NCBI RefSeq assembly: GCF_009295825.1
Contig: NZ_WHKF01000002.1
Location: 620,001 to 684,000, forward strand
Origin: Marinifilum sp. N1E240
GTDB taxonomy: Bacteria; Bacteroidota; Bacteroidia; Bacteroidales; Marinifilaceae
Direction: 5' to 3'
Length of the DNA stretch: 64,000 nucleotides
Position numbers and translations under genes: made by a program. The notes below the pieces were generated by a model. That model saw only the letters and a program-made list of their open reading frames with translations. It did no database searches and was not told the DNA's origin. Position 1 is the first letter of the stretch; the number at the start of each line of letters is the position of its first letter. This document shows, piece after piece, positions 20,846 to 28,305 of this stretch.

Positions 20846-21616
20846 ATGATAGAAGTTGCAATAATAGAGGATGAGCATTTAGCTGCACGTGAATTGGAGA
20901 AAATGTTGCTTAGCTTGCGTCCGGGTGAGATAAAGGTAAAAGTGCATTTGGAGAATGTTGAGGAAGCGGTAAAATATCTTTCTTCTAATAAGCTTGATTT
21001 GTTATTTATGGACATCCATTTGGGAGACGGCAATAGTTTTGGCATTTTTGATAGGCTTAATATAGATACTCCTGTAATATTTACGACAGCATACGACCAA
21101 TATGCTATTCAGGCTTTTAAGCAGAATAGTGTTGATTATTTGTTAAAACCAATAGATGTAGATGATTTGGAAATAGCCCTTCAAAAATTTGAAAAAAGAC
21201 ATCGAAATCAAGAATCTGTTAACTTATCATCATTGCAGCAGTCACTTAATAGTTTGGTAGCTGGAAATACCTATCAGGAACGATTCATGGTGAGTTTAGG
21301 AGATCGATTAAGCTCTCTTGAGATAGATAAAATTGCCTATTTTATGGCAGATGGTAAATCGCTCTATCTTTTTGGCTTAGATGGTCATCGTTACTTGTGC
21401 GATGGCACATTAACCTCTTTAGAGAGCAAATTGGATCCCAAACGATTCTTTCGAATCAACCGAAAATTTACGGTGAGCTACGCTTCCATTGTTGACATGC
21501 ACTATTATTCCAAAACAAGAATCAAACTCAACCTCAAACCCGATCAGCCTGAATGCATGGATGCCATTGTAAGCCAGGATAGGTGTAATGATTTTAAGAA
21601 ATGGTTGAATGGTTAA
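20846..21616 (+). CDS. LytTR-family response regulator
   Basis: 256 residues. The receiver domain (1-120) has acidic pocket E8-D9-E10, phospho-acceptor D56 in FMDIHLGD, and K101 in LLKPID. A linker follows, then a LytTR DNA-binding domain (about 147-250, with FMADGKSLYLFG and RFFRINRKFTVS). It would bind DNA repeats in response to phosphorylation by a LytS-type kinase. The likely partner is the kinase at 11127, which encloses the metalloprotease-SusCD genes together with this gene. Confidence 0.93.
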   Translation: MIEVAIIEDEHLAARELEKMLLSLRPGEIKVKVHLENVEEAVKYLSSNKLDLLFMDIHLGDGNSFGIFDRLNIDTPVIFTTAYDQYAIQAFKQNSVDYLLKPIDVDDLEIALQKFEKRHRNQESVNLSSLQQSLNSLVAGNTYQERFMVSLGDRLSSLEIDKIAYFMADGKSLYLFGLDGHRYLCDGTLTSLESKLDPKRFFRINRKFTVSYASIVDMHYYSKTRIKLNLKPDQPECMDAIVSQDRCNDFKKWLNG

Positions 21617-21679
21617 TTGGTTTTTCCTACTAAGCAAACACTGATAAAAACTATATTTGCAGCTCAATTAAGAATAGAG

Positions 21680-22150
21680 ATGATAGATACATTAGAACAA
21701 GGATTTTTTGGTATTGGAATACAGAATGGAAAAACACCTGAGAATTTAGGTGTGTTGTGGCGTTCAGCTCAAAATATGGGAGCCAGCTTTATTTTTACTG
21801 TTGGCAAGCGCTATGCAAAACAAGCCTGCGATACGCATAAGGCTACAGGAGCCATGCCTTACTTCCATTACGATAACTTCAATGACTTTTATGCACACCT
21901 TCCTAAGGGAGCGGTTTTGGTAGGAGTGGAGTTGGATGAAAAAGCGGTGCCTTTAGAAGAGTACAAGCATCCTCGTCGCTGTGTATATTTGCTGGGAGCC
22001 GAAGACAATGGCTTAACCAAAAATGCCATCGAAAAATCGCATCATTTGGTAAAATTCGATACCCGATTAAGTGTGAATGTATCGGTTGCGGGTAGTATTA
22101 TCATGTACGACAGAAATTTAAAGGCTAAATTCGGTCAAACCTTATACTAG
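21680..22150 (+). CDS. SpoU/TrmH-family RNA 2'-O-methyltransferase
   Basis: SAM-dependent methyltransferase acting on tRNA or rRNA ribose. I chose ATG 21680 (MIDTLEQGFFGIGIQ); the frame is open to 21617, but the extra 21 residues start at a non-ATG codon and overlap no motif. 156 residues, like the single-domain TrmL/SpoU proteins. SPOUT motifs are visible: motif 1 around NLGVLWRSAQNMGASFIF, motif 2 YLLGAEDNGLTKNAI, and motif 3 LSVNVSVAGSIIMYDR, where the knot binds SAM. Target nucleotide unknown. It is likely co-transcribed with the response regulator gene 63 bases upstream. Confidence 0.88.
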   Translation: MIDTLEQGFFGIGIQNGKTPENLGVLWRSAQNMGASFIFTVGKRYAKQACDTHKATGAMPYFHYDNFNDFYAHLPKGAVLVGVELDEKAVPLEEYKHPRRCVYLLGAEDNGLTKNAIEKSHHLVKFDTRLSVNVSVAGSIIMYDRNLKAKFGQTLY

Positions 22151-22180
22151 AGCTTTAAAAGATTATGGCAGTCAGGATGT

Positions 22181-22209
22181 AAAAAAAGTCCCAACAAAAT
22201 GTCGGGACT
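22181..22209 (-). terminator. Terminator after flavodoxin-like reductase
   Basis: Read leftward: AGTCCCgACA-TTTT-TGTtGGGACT, a stem with one G-T pair and a 4-base loop, followed by six or seven T. It ends the leftward gene at 22220 and may also stop the convergent methyltransferase transcript. Confidence 0.85.
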
Positions 22210-22219
22210 CAAATATTCT

Positions 22220-22855
22220 TTATCGTATAAAATTGGTGTAAATTTTCTTTTCCTGAACAGGAGCTTCAACTTTATCTTTACCGTTTTCGATCAGTTTCAT
22301 CAGGTAAGCCATGTTCTTACCTAGAACCTGCATGATTTGAACACCTTCTTTATCCTGTAGAACCTCTCCTGGCGTAGTTCCATGAATCACATTCCAATAG
22401 TTTGATGTTGGAATCATCATTTCAGAATAGTTTAGGTAGTTGTTTAGCTCGTTAAAGGTTGGTAAACCACCCGAACGGCGCACTGCCACAACAGAAGCAC
22501 CAACTTTGTGGCGGAACATAGTTCCATTCATTCCTGATACGTAAAAAGCACGATCTAAAAATGATTTCATATTCGCACCTAAGGATGCATAATGAACAGG
22601 AGATCCTAAAAGAATGCCATCTGCCTCTTTCATTTTCTGAATCCATAGGTTCACATCATCATTTTTGATTACACACTTCTCATCTCGGGTTTTACCACAA
22701 TGTCCACATGCCGTACAACCTTTTACGCCTTTGTTTCCAACCTGAACAATTTCAGTTTCAATTCCATTGGCTTCCAATTGTTCACACACCAATTGTAATG
22801 CGTGATATGTATTTCCTTCCTTTTTTGGACTTCCGTTAAATGCGACTACTTTCAT
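22220..22855 (-). CDS. Flavodoxin-like NAD(P)H-dependent reductase / iron-sulfur flavoprotein
   Basis: 211-residue cytoplasmic flavoprotein. FNGSPKKEGNTYHAL is the FMN phosphate-binding loop (residues 6-20). The four-cysteine segment with CTACGHCGKTRDEKC is typical of the NADPH-dependent FMN reductase / ISF group. GSPVHYASLGANMKSFLDR is the second flavin loop. It probably reduces quinones or other electrophiles, but the substrate is not told by sequence. A -7-like TAATTTTG lies upstream at 22888-22895 (reverse strand). The prophage left end begins at 22917, about where the -33 element should be, so expression may be altered in the lysogen. Confidence 0.85.
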   Translation of the reverse strand: MKVVAFNGSPKKEGNTYHALQLVCEQLEANGIETEIVQVGNKGVKGCTACGHCGKTRDEKCVIKNDDVNLWIQKMKEADGILLGSPVHYASLGANMKSFLDRAFYVSGMNGTMFRHKVGASVVAVRRSGGLPTFNELNNYLNYSEMMIPTSNYWNVIHGTTPGEVLQDKEGVQIMQVLGKNMAYLMKLIENGKDKVEAPVQEKKIYTNFIR

Positions 22856-22916
22856 ATCTTTTGTTTTATTGTACTGTTTTGAACAAGCAAAATTAAGAAC
22901 TGTTTGAATCGAATGG

Positions 22917-22934
22917 TTTTAATAAAGTGTTAAT
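22917..22934 (+). repeat. attL core (direct repeat with attR)
   Basis: TTTTAATAAAGTGTTAAT, identical in the same orientation at 57548-57565. It lies 62 bases upstream of the flavodoxin-like gene and about 180 bases upstream of int. An 18-bp exact match between two short flanks is unlikely by chance even in AT-rich DNA. Confidence 0.85.
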
Positions 22935-23033
22935 ATTTGTTTTTATTTCACTGTATTTACAAACGCTTAACATCTTTAACAGTCAGTTGATTATGTGATT
23001 ATAGATATTTTTTCAAAGTGCAATTTTCCATTG

Positions 23034-23076
23034 AATTGTTAACACTATTTGAAATTGTTAACAAAAATTGTTAACA
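23034..23076 (+). repeat. Three direct copies of AATTGTTAACA, candidate integrase arm sites
   Basis: AATTGTTAACA occurs at 23034-23044, 23053-23063 and 23066-23076, between attL and int, and again at 57468-57478 near attR. The position on both inner flanks of the att core fits arm-type sites bound by the integrase N-terminal domain. They also overlap the int upstream region, so autoregulation is possible. Confidence 0.65.
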
Positions 23077-23115
23077 TTAATGCAGTACTTTATTATCATT
23101 TTAAGCAATAAAATT

Positions 23116-24684
23116 ATGATTAAAATTTCTTTAGTGTTATGGTCTCGTGAAATAGGTAACACTGGAAAATTTCCTTTAAAAATAAGAATCACAAATAACG
23201 GAAAAATTTCTTATAAAAATTTGGGGTTCTCTATCAAAAAAACAGAATGGAGTAAAGCCAACAAGGATGTAAAAAAAACATGCAACCAATATAAGGCGAT
23301 ACAAAAAGCATATGAGGAAGAAGAAGAGAAAATGTTAGAAGATGGTGAATTGAATTCAGCCAAAATAAAACTAGCATTAACTAAGAAAAATTCGATTCAG
23401 GAATATTATCAAGAATTTCTAATTTTTAAAGAAAAATATTTCGCTTATTCAACATACTCAACCAATATATATGTTTATCAATTCTTACTAAAATTTATAG
23501 AAAATAAAACAGTAAGTATAAATAGAATTGATAGAGATTTCATCACAAATTTTCATGCTTTTTTGGCTGATGAAGAAAAAGTAGGTAAGAAATATTCACT
23601 AAACACTATCCATTCATATTTTTTCTCATTTGTGGGATTTATCCAATGGGTCAACAAATACAAAAAAATGGATATTGAAATAAATTTTGTCAGAAAATTA
23701 ACAGAAACACCTGAAAAAAATCCTGAATATAACACGCATTTAGATTATTATAAAGAGGTTATCCATAATGTTGACTGGGCTAAAAAAATAAGCATAAATA
23801 GTTACCTTCATATGTGCCGTTATCTTCTAAGTGTATCATTATTAGGAATGAGAGCCAGTGATTTAACTCTTTTGAAAATTAGCAATTTTAAGAATAAAGT
23901 TTCTTTCACTTCTGTTTGCATAGATGAAGAAGAAGATGAATATGAGCATATTAAAAAAATAGATGTTGAGTGTACATACACTATGTTGAAGAATAAAAAA
24001 ACAACATTAAGTTGGAATCTTAATGATTCTTCTTTCAAATACCTTGTTTACTTCTTAGATAGTGATTTACAGATAGAATATGCTGATAAGTTTGGTAATT
24101 GTATAATTGGTACAATTGCAGGTAAAATAAAAAAAGAAGACTGGAAAAATAAGAAGATTTTTGAAAATTTGAGAATGATTTATGAGCTAAATGGTAATAA
24201 TGAATTTAAACGAAGTTATACTCATAATTTTGATTTAGAACTAGAGCAAACAGGGGCTTTGGAAAACATAGATGAAAGTGAAAAAATAGCTTTCGCTAAA
24301 GAATTGTTTGTTCGACAGGTGAGGAGGGTTGAAAAGGATAAAACAAAAGACCGTTATTTAACTAAGCTTGCAACAAAACGGTATGAAAAAGGCACAGAAA
24401 AAGAGAAAATGCATATGAGAAACAATATGTGTGCAAGGCAAGCGGAGTCATTAAAATACATCTGTAGGAAATTTAATATACCATTTTTTAAGTTACATTC
24501 AGCTCGTCACACGTTCGCTATGCTAATTATTTTTGCAGCTCAGGAGTTAGGTAAGCCAGTCGATTTATACGCCCTTAAAACAGCTATGGGGCATAAATCA
24601 CTATCAACTACGGAACACTATCTAAAGACTTTAAAAGGTGAGTATGTAAGTGATACTGTAGCACCTGCTTTAACCACGTTATAA
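23116..24684 (+). CDS. Tyrosine recombinase / phage integrase
   Basis: Catalyses site-specific integration and excision. I chose ATG 23116 (MIKISLVLWSRE); the frame is open to 23068, but those residues lie in the arm-site repeats. 522 residues. Order: arm-binding-like domain (1-90), SAM-like core-binding domain (about 95-200), catalytic domain with R246 (LGMRASDL), H461-x-x-R464 (HSARHTFA), H493 (MGHKS) and nucleophile Y502 (TEHYLK). The stretch between the first Arg and the HxxR motif is about 215 residues, roughly twice the usual, with a charged insert near 330-440. A bidirectional terminator follows 14 bases after the stop. Confidence 0.95.
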   Translation: MIKISLVLWSREIGNTGKFPLKIRITNNGKISYKNLGFSIKKTEWSKANKDVKKTCNQYKAIQKAYEEEEEKMLEDGELNSAKIKLALTKKNSIQEYYQEFLIFKEKYFAYSTYSTNIYVYQFLLKFIENKTVSINRIDRDFITNFHAFLADEEKVGKKYSLNTIHSYFFSFVGFIQWVNKYKKMDIEINFVRKLTETPEKNPEYNTHLDYYKEVIHNVDWAKKISINSYLHMCRYLLSVSLLGMRASDLTLLKISNFKNKVSFTSVCIDEEEDEYEHIKKIDVECTYTMLKNKKTTLSWNLNDSSFKYLVYFLDSDLQIEYADKFGNCIIGTIAGKIKKEDWKNKKIFENLRMIYELNGNNEFKRSYTHNFDLELEQTGALENIDESEKIAFAKELFVRQVRRVEKDKTKDRYLTKLATKRYEKGTEKEKMHMRNNMCARQAESLKYICRKFNIPFFKLHSARHTFAMLIIFAAQELGKPVDLYALKTAMGHKSLSTTEHYLKTLKGEYVSDTVAPALTTL

Positions 24685-24697
24685 TTTATTACTATAA

Positions 24698-24732
24698 AAA
24701 AAGAGTCTAGAATTAATTTATAGACTCTTTTT
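24698..24732. terminator. Bidirectional terminator after int
   Basis: Perfect 12-bp stem AAAAAGAGTCTA / TAGACTCTTTTT with an 11-base loop. It has a T run on one side and an A run on the other, so it can stop int transcription and the opposing leftward early transcript. Confidence 0.88.
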
Positions 24733-24846
24733 CATCCCTTTTTGACTTAAAATATTGAAGTAACTTTTTCTTCCTAAACCATTCGGGAAAATAGAAAGCG
24801 AGTTTTTTTAATCTGATTCTTTTCTTCTCTAATTCCACACTAATTA

Positions 24847-25620
24847 TTAAGTTTTAGAATATTTAAAATTTACCACTTCACAGAGCGGTGATACACCTTT
24901 CCAATCCTTCAAATAAATAGAAGTGTCTATACCAACATTGAAATCTGGATTTAGTCCTGTTTCTTTAATAAATTTCTTCACTTTATTAGGTAATCTATCA
25001 CCATCATCTTCATAACGCAAGTCTTCAAAATATGGTCTTCCAGAATAACGAAATGGAGTACTATTTTGAGGTACTAAGAAAGTACCGTAGTCAGCAATAT
25101 AAGAGCCTATTTCCATTATTTTAAGCTCAAATTCACTGCCTTTATATTTTAAATTCTTGTTATCATCAGTTTTGATTTTCCCAAATGGTGGGTTACTTAT
25201 GCACTGATTAAAGTGACCAAGCCCTTTTAACATGCCTAAGTCAAGCGCACTCCCTTGTACCCATTTAGCCTTTGGTAATATCTTCTTACCTACTTCTAGG
25301 TAGCTGTGATTGAGTTCTACGCACGTAATATCTATTTCATAACCCATCATTTCACAGAATGAATAGTGAGGGAGTGATAATGCACCAATTCCGCTACACA
25401 GGTCAATAATTTTATTATTCTGTTCGTATATTTCTAACTTAAAATCTCTTGCCAATAGGTAAGGGGTAAAAAATGCACCTGCCTGGGCATTGTTATTATT
25501 TGCGCCTTCATTCCAGTTAGCAAGAACAAACAATTTATCATCGAATGTTAATGATTCTTTTTCTAATATTTTACATGCTTCTTCATGTTGTTTTATCTGT
25601 GTTTTAGTGAGTTTTGCCAA
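24847..25620 (-). CDS. Orphan phage DNA N6-adenine methyltransferase-like protein
   Basis: 257-residue class I SAM-dependent methyltransferase. SAM-binding motif I is IIDLCSGIGALS (about 71-82), an acidic residue ends the second strand (CVELN), and the catalytic motif IV is NPPF at 143-146, characteristic of N6-adenine or related amino-methyltransferases. The N-terminal AGAFFTPYLLARDF resembles motif X of gamma-type enzymes. No restriction endonuclease is adjacent, so it is an orphan enzyme, perhaps protecting phage DNA or tuning replication or transcription. It is the last gene of the leftward early block. Recognition sequence unknown. Confidence 0.85.
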   Translation of the reverse strand: MAKLTKTQIKQHEEACKILEKESLTFDDKLFVLANWNEGANNNNAQAGAFFTPYLLARDFKLEIYEQNNKIIDLCSGIGALSLPHYSFCEMMGYEIDITCVELNHSYLEVGKKILPKAKWVQGSALDLGMLKGLGHFNQCISNPPFGKIKTDDNKNLKYKGSEFELKIMEIGSYIADYGTFLVPQNSTPFRYSGRPYFEDLRYEDDGDRLPNKVKKFIKETGLNPDFNVGIDTSIYLKDWKGVSPLCEVVNFKYSKT

Positions 25621-25656
25621 TTCATAATTGATTCTTTTTTATGTGAAAAAAGGATA

Positions 25657-26175
25657 CTATTTAGCATCCTTTTCCCAATCTTTAACAGCATCTGCTATTA
25701 CTTCTTCACCTTCTTTTTCTTCATCATCTTCAAATAATTCTGGAAAATCTTCTTTGTAAATCAGTTCTTTAATCATCAATGTTTGTTGATAATCAAGTTC
25801 TTCTTCAAAATTCTTTGGTAGCTTCTCTTTTTTAGTTTTGTGAAATTCAAAGACAACTTCTTCATTCAACAATTCTTCAACTTCATTATTAAAAATCATA
25901 AAAACTTCGATATCAGTTTTGTATTCTGTTAATGATTCAATTGGAATTCCTTCTTCTATCTTTTGATTATATTCATCTACTTTCTCATTAACAGATTCAA
26001 AATTTTCAGGTCTTACCTTATCAATAGATTTCTGCACCTGCTTCATCAGGCATTCAATCTTATCCATGTTTTTCTGTAGGTGATGATTCCAGATTATGCC
26101 TTTAAAATTTGTCATTTTTTGCTGAAGGAATTCAGCCATTCCATGTAGTTCATTGTAAGTGTACTTTTTACTCAT
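25657..26175 (-). CDS. Acidic phage protein of unknown function
   Basis: 172 residues, not recognised. Mostly helical and charged. Residues about 30-90 read as coiled coil, with a repeated amphipathic spacing (MDKIECLMKQVQKSIDKV), and the last 25 residues are strongly acidic (FEDDEEKEGEEVIADA). No membrane segment or cysteine motif. It lies 36 bases upstream of the methyltransferase in the leftward early block. A box AAAATATTAAAAA sits 15 bases before its ATG. It might be a DNA-mimic or replication accessory, but nothing in the sequence proves it. Confidence 0.75.
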   Translation of the reverse strand: MSKKYTYNELHGMAEFLQQKMTNFKGIIWNHHLQKNMDKIECLMKQVQKSIDKVRPENFESVNEKVDEYNQKIEEGIPIESLTEYKTDIEVFMIFNNEVEELLNEEVVFEFHKTKKEKLPKNFEEELDYQQTLMIKELIYKEDFPELFEDDEEKEGEEVIADAVKDWEKDAK

Positions 26176-26205
26176 TTATTTCTTCGTTATTTTTTAATAT
26201 TTTAA

Positions 26206-26328
26206 TCAATTCTTCTTTTTATCAAATAAATCTTCTGCTTCAATAAGTGTTATCATTCTAATAATCTTGTTTTTATTATATATTTCTGATTGATATTCAA
26301 AAAGGTGTTTTTGGGTAATTATTTTCAA
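26206..26328 (-). CDS. Possible small phage ORF, 40 residues (TTG start)
   Basis: The leftward frame from TTG 26328 encodes 40 residues beginning MKIITQKHLFEYQSEIYN and ending LIEAEDLFDKKKN. It lies in an otherwise empty gap of the leftward block, with charged and aromatic composition similar to its neighbours. The only internal ATG gives 16 residues. The start follows directly after a terminator T run, which would put the TTG at the edge of any new transcript, so confidence is low. Confidence 0.3.
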   Translation of the reverse strand: MKIITQKHLFEYQSEIYNKNKIIRMITLIEAEDLFDKKKN

Positions 26329-26336
26329 TTTTTTAT

Positions 26337-26365
26337 AAAAAAAAGCTAGTCGGGTAGACTAGCTT
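26337..26365 (-). terminator. Terminator inside the leftward early block
   Basis: Perfect 9-bp stem AAGCTAGTC / GACTAGCTT with a 5-base loop at 26343-26365, followed leftward by eight T. It overlaps the stop codon of the 36-residue ORF and should reduce expression of the methyltransferase and acidic protein relative to the 452-residue gene. Confidence 0.88.
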
Positions 26366-26474
26366 AAAGGTTGATTAGGTTTTTGTATTTCTCCAAGAAC
26401 CATTTGTTAAATTTTTTAGATTTTTCTCTAGGATTTTGACCTCTTGGGAATAATTTAATTTTTAGTGGTTTCAT
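26364..26474 (-). CDS. Small basic phage protein, 36 residues
   Basis: Leftward ATG ORF just 19 bases downstream of the 452-residue gene, encoding MKPLKIKLFPRGQNPREKS followed by KKFNKWFLEKYKNLINL. About one third of residues are Lys or Arg. Its stop lies in the terminator hairpin, as is common for the last gene of a transcript. Function unknown; it could be a small nucleic-acid-binding or regulatory peptide. Confidence 0.55.
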   Translation of the reverse strand: MKPLKIKLFPRGQNPREKSKKFNKWFLEKYKNLINL

Positions 26475-26493
26475 ATATGTTGGATTGTTTTTT

Positions 26494-27852
26494 TTAAAAT
26501 CCTAAAGCAGAACCTAAATATTGTTCTTCTTTTTTCATGCTAATGATTCTACCATTAACATCGGTTTCATGTTTCTTCTCTTTTTTAATAATTTTCTTAT
26601 TTGATTTTGGTACGTTATCATTATTCAAACTAGACCATATAAAGCTTTCTTTTTCTTTTTTCGATATATGTAACTTCTTTCTTATTTCTTCTTCTTCAGC
26701 AGCTTCTTTTATAGCTTCTTCAGCCTTTTTAGCTTCTAGCTTAGCTTTATATTCTATAATGAAATCATCTTCTTCATCTATTTCATCATTATCCAAATCT
26801 TTATCTTTTGAATTGATAAAATTGTTAATAATTTCTTCTTCCTCTACCTCAAAAGATTCTGTATTTTCAGTAATAACTTCTTTCATTTTCTCTTTAACTT
26901 CAGGGCTAATTACAGGCGTTTTAAGAGGTTTGATTTCTTCTGTTACTACTTTATCAACTTTCTTCACTTCTTGCTTCTGAGATTGCTTTATTGATGAATA
27001 TGATGAAGTTATAATAGACTTAATGTATTCATTCTTTTTCCAAAATCTTTTTACTATTTCATGCTTGTTTCCAAGTGCATTTGATGTGATATCGTTATGT
27101 GATTTGAAATACTTTTCTAAATCTTTAATGTATTCATATTCCTTTCTAGTTGTGAAATTTAAAGTATGTTCACCAATTGTTATTTGTTTGTGTTTGTATT
27201 CAATATTCTTCTTTTTTAAAATAGAAATCAATGTGTCATTTTTTAATGTTATGGTACTTTGTGTTTCGATTTCAATAAATTTATTTAAATCACTCATGTT
27301 AAATATTTCATTCTTATAATTATTATAAATCTCAATAATCTTATCGTGCTTGATGTCAGTTTTAATTGTTCTATATTTTGTCATTAGTGTTTGTATTGTT
27401 TTTTGTGTGTTAGTATCTTCCATATCAAATTTTGATTCCCTATCAATTATATAATTAATAGGTTCTTTTCTGATTAATGTACTTTCAAATTGATAATCAT
27501 ATTTTATTTTTGATAATAAAAACTTATCTGAAATATCACATTCTTCAAATTCAGATGATAAATATTTTTTTAGGTGACCATATACTGATTTTTCCCTTCC
27601 TTTATTCAAATATGCAAATGTTACAATGTGTTGTATTAATAAGTCTTTCTTCTTAGTATTATCAATTTTTGAATAAATGTTTTTTAATAGACTGATTTTT
27701 GAAATCGAATAAGGTAACCATGTAGGATTATTAAATATTATCACTTTGATACCATTCACTTCTTCATTGTTTATTCCATCTTTAATATTATCATTTACCC
27801 ATTTTAATGAGGGTTTGTAATTAAGTGGTCTGTAGTTGTTTTGTTTTTCCAT
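26494..27852 (-). CDS. Unrecognised 452-residue phage protein, candidate replication initiator or regulator
   Basis: I do not recognise the family. Residues 1-260 look globular and basic, with alternating helices and a few aromatic turns (NPTWLPYSISKISLLKNIYSK, GHLKKYLSSEFEECD). Residues about 320-400 are a highly charged Glu/Lys coiled coil, and the C-terminus is lysine-rich. The context is informative: the gene begins directly downstream of 1.1 kb of non-coding DNA with iteron-like repeats. No helicase, primase, polymerase or known initiator is visible elsewhere in the prophage. This is the layout of an initiator gene next to its origin. Alternatively it could be the lysogeny regulator binding those repeats. 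The box AAAATATTAAAAA abuts its ATG. Confidence 0.6.
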   Translation of the reverse strand: MEKQNNYRPLNYKPSLKWVNDNIKDGINNEEVNGIKVIIFNNPTWLPYSISKISLLKNIYSKIDNTKKKDLLIQHIVTFAYLNKGREKSVYGHLKKYLSSEFEECDISDKFLLSKIKYDYQFESTLIRKEPINYIIDRESKFDMEDTNTQKTIQTLMTKYRTIKTDIKHDKIIEIYNNYKNEIFNMSDLNKFIEIETQSTITLKNDTLISILKKKNIEYKHKQITIGEHTLNFTTRKEYEYIKDLEKYFKSHNDITSNALGNKHEIVKRFWKKNEYIKSIITSSYSSIKQSQKQEVKKVDKVVTEEIKPLKTPVISPEVKEKMKEVITENTESFEVEEEEIINNFINSKDKDLDNDEIDEEDDFIIEYKAKLEAKKAEEAIKEAAEEEEIRKKLHISKKEKESFIWSSLNNDNVPKSNKKIIKKEKKHETDVNGRIISMKKEEQYLGSALGF

Positions 27853-27913
27853 TTTTTAATATTTTGTTTTGTTCGTTACACATAGTATCTATTAAATATT
27901 AACTAGTCAAAAC

Positions 27914-28293
27914 TCACAAAACACGATTTATTTTATTTTTATATGAAAAAAAAATCAAAATGTTTATTTAAAGCATTAAAAAAGGGGTTCGAAATAAATC
28001 AAAACCCCTTTTAGTGTGTAACTAACAAAACAATCTATACTATCTATTAAATAATCATTATTGAAAACGTCAATATCTTATGTTTTTTTTAATATGGTTT
28101 GTCACAAAACACGATTATCTACCTTGTTTGTAATATTTACTTGTTTATATCACAAAAGACGATTGATTTTATCACAAAACACGACTGCCTACCTTAATTC
28201 TAATAAGGTATTATATAAAGAATAAAGGTAGACAAGAAGGTTTTGTGATTTTAAGGTGTAATATTTAATAATGATGTCTCACAAAAGAAGATT
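27914..28293. repeat. Iteron-like repeats, consensus TCACAAAACACGATT
   Basis: Direct copies start at 27914, 28102, 28150, 28172 and 28279, the last three degenerate by one to two bases. The copies at 28102 and 28172 extend to 24 bases, ending CTACCTT. The same 24-base unit appears inverted at 28225-28248 with a diverged middle. The 22-base offset of two copies corresponds to about two helical turns. Likely binding sites for a phage-encoded protein. Confidence 0.75.
27980..28012 (-). terminator. Attenuator-like hairpin in the leader of the 452-residue gene
   Basis: AAAAGGGGTT / AACCCCTTTT, a perfect 10-bp stem with a 13-base loop and a T run in both directions. It lies 128 bases upstream of the 27852 start. 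A transcript starting among the iterons would have to pass it to reach the gene. Confidence 0.75.
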
Positions 28294-28305
28294 TATTAAT
28301 GTTGA

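Noticed and set aside
22856-23115. tRNA gene as integration target
   Set aside because: No cloverleaf or CCA-ending sequence is seen next to either att copy.
24847-26175. Complete restriction-modification system
   Set aside because: The acidic 172-residue neighbour has no nuclease motif, so the methyltransferase is treated as an orphan.
27914-28293. CRISPR array
   Set aside because: Repeats are only about 15-24 bases, unevenly spaced, partly inverted and there are no cas genes.
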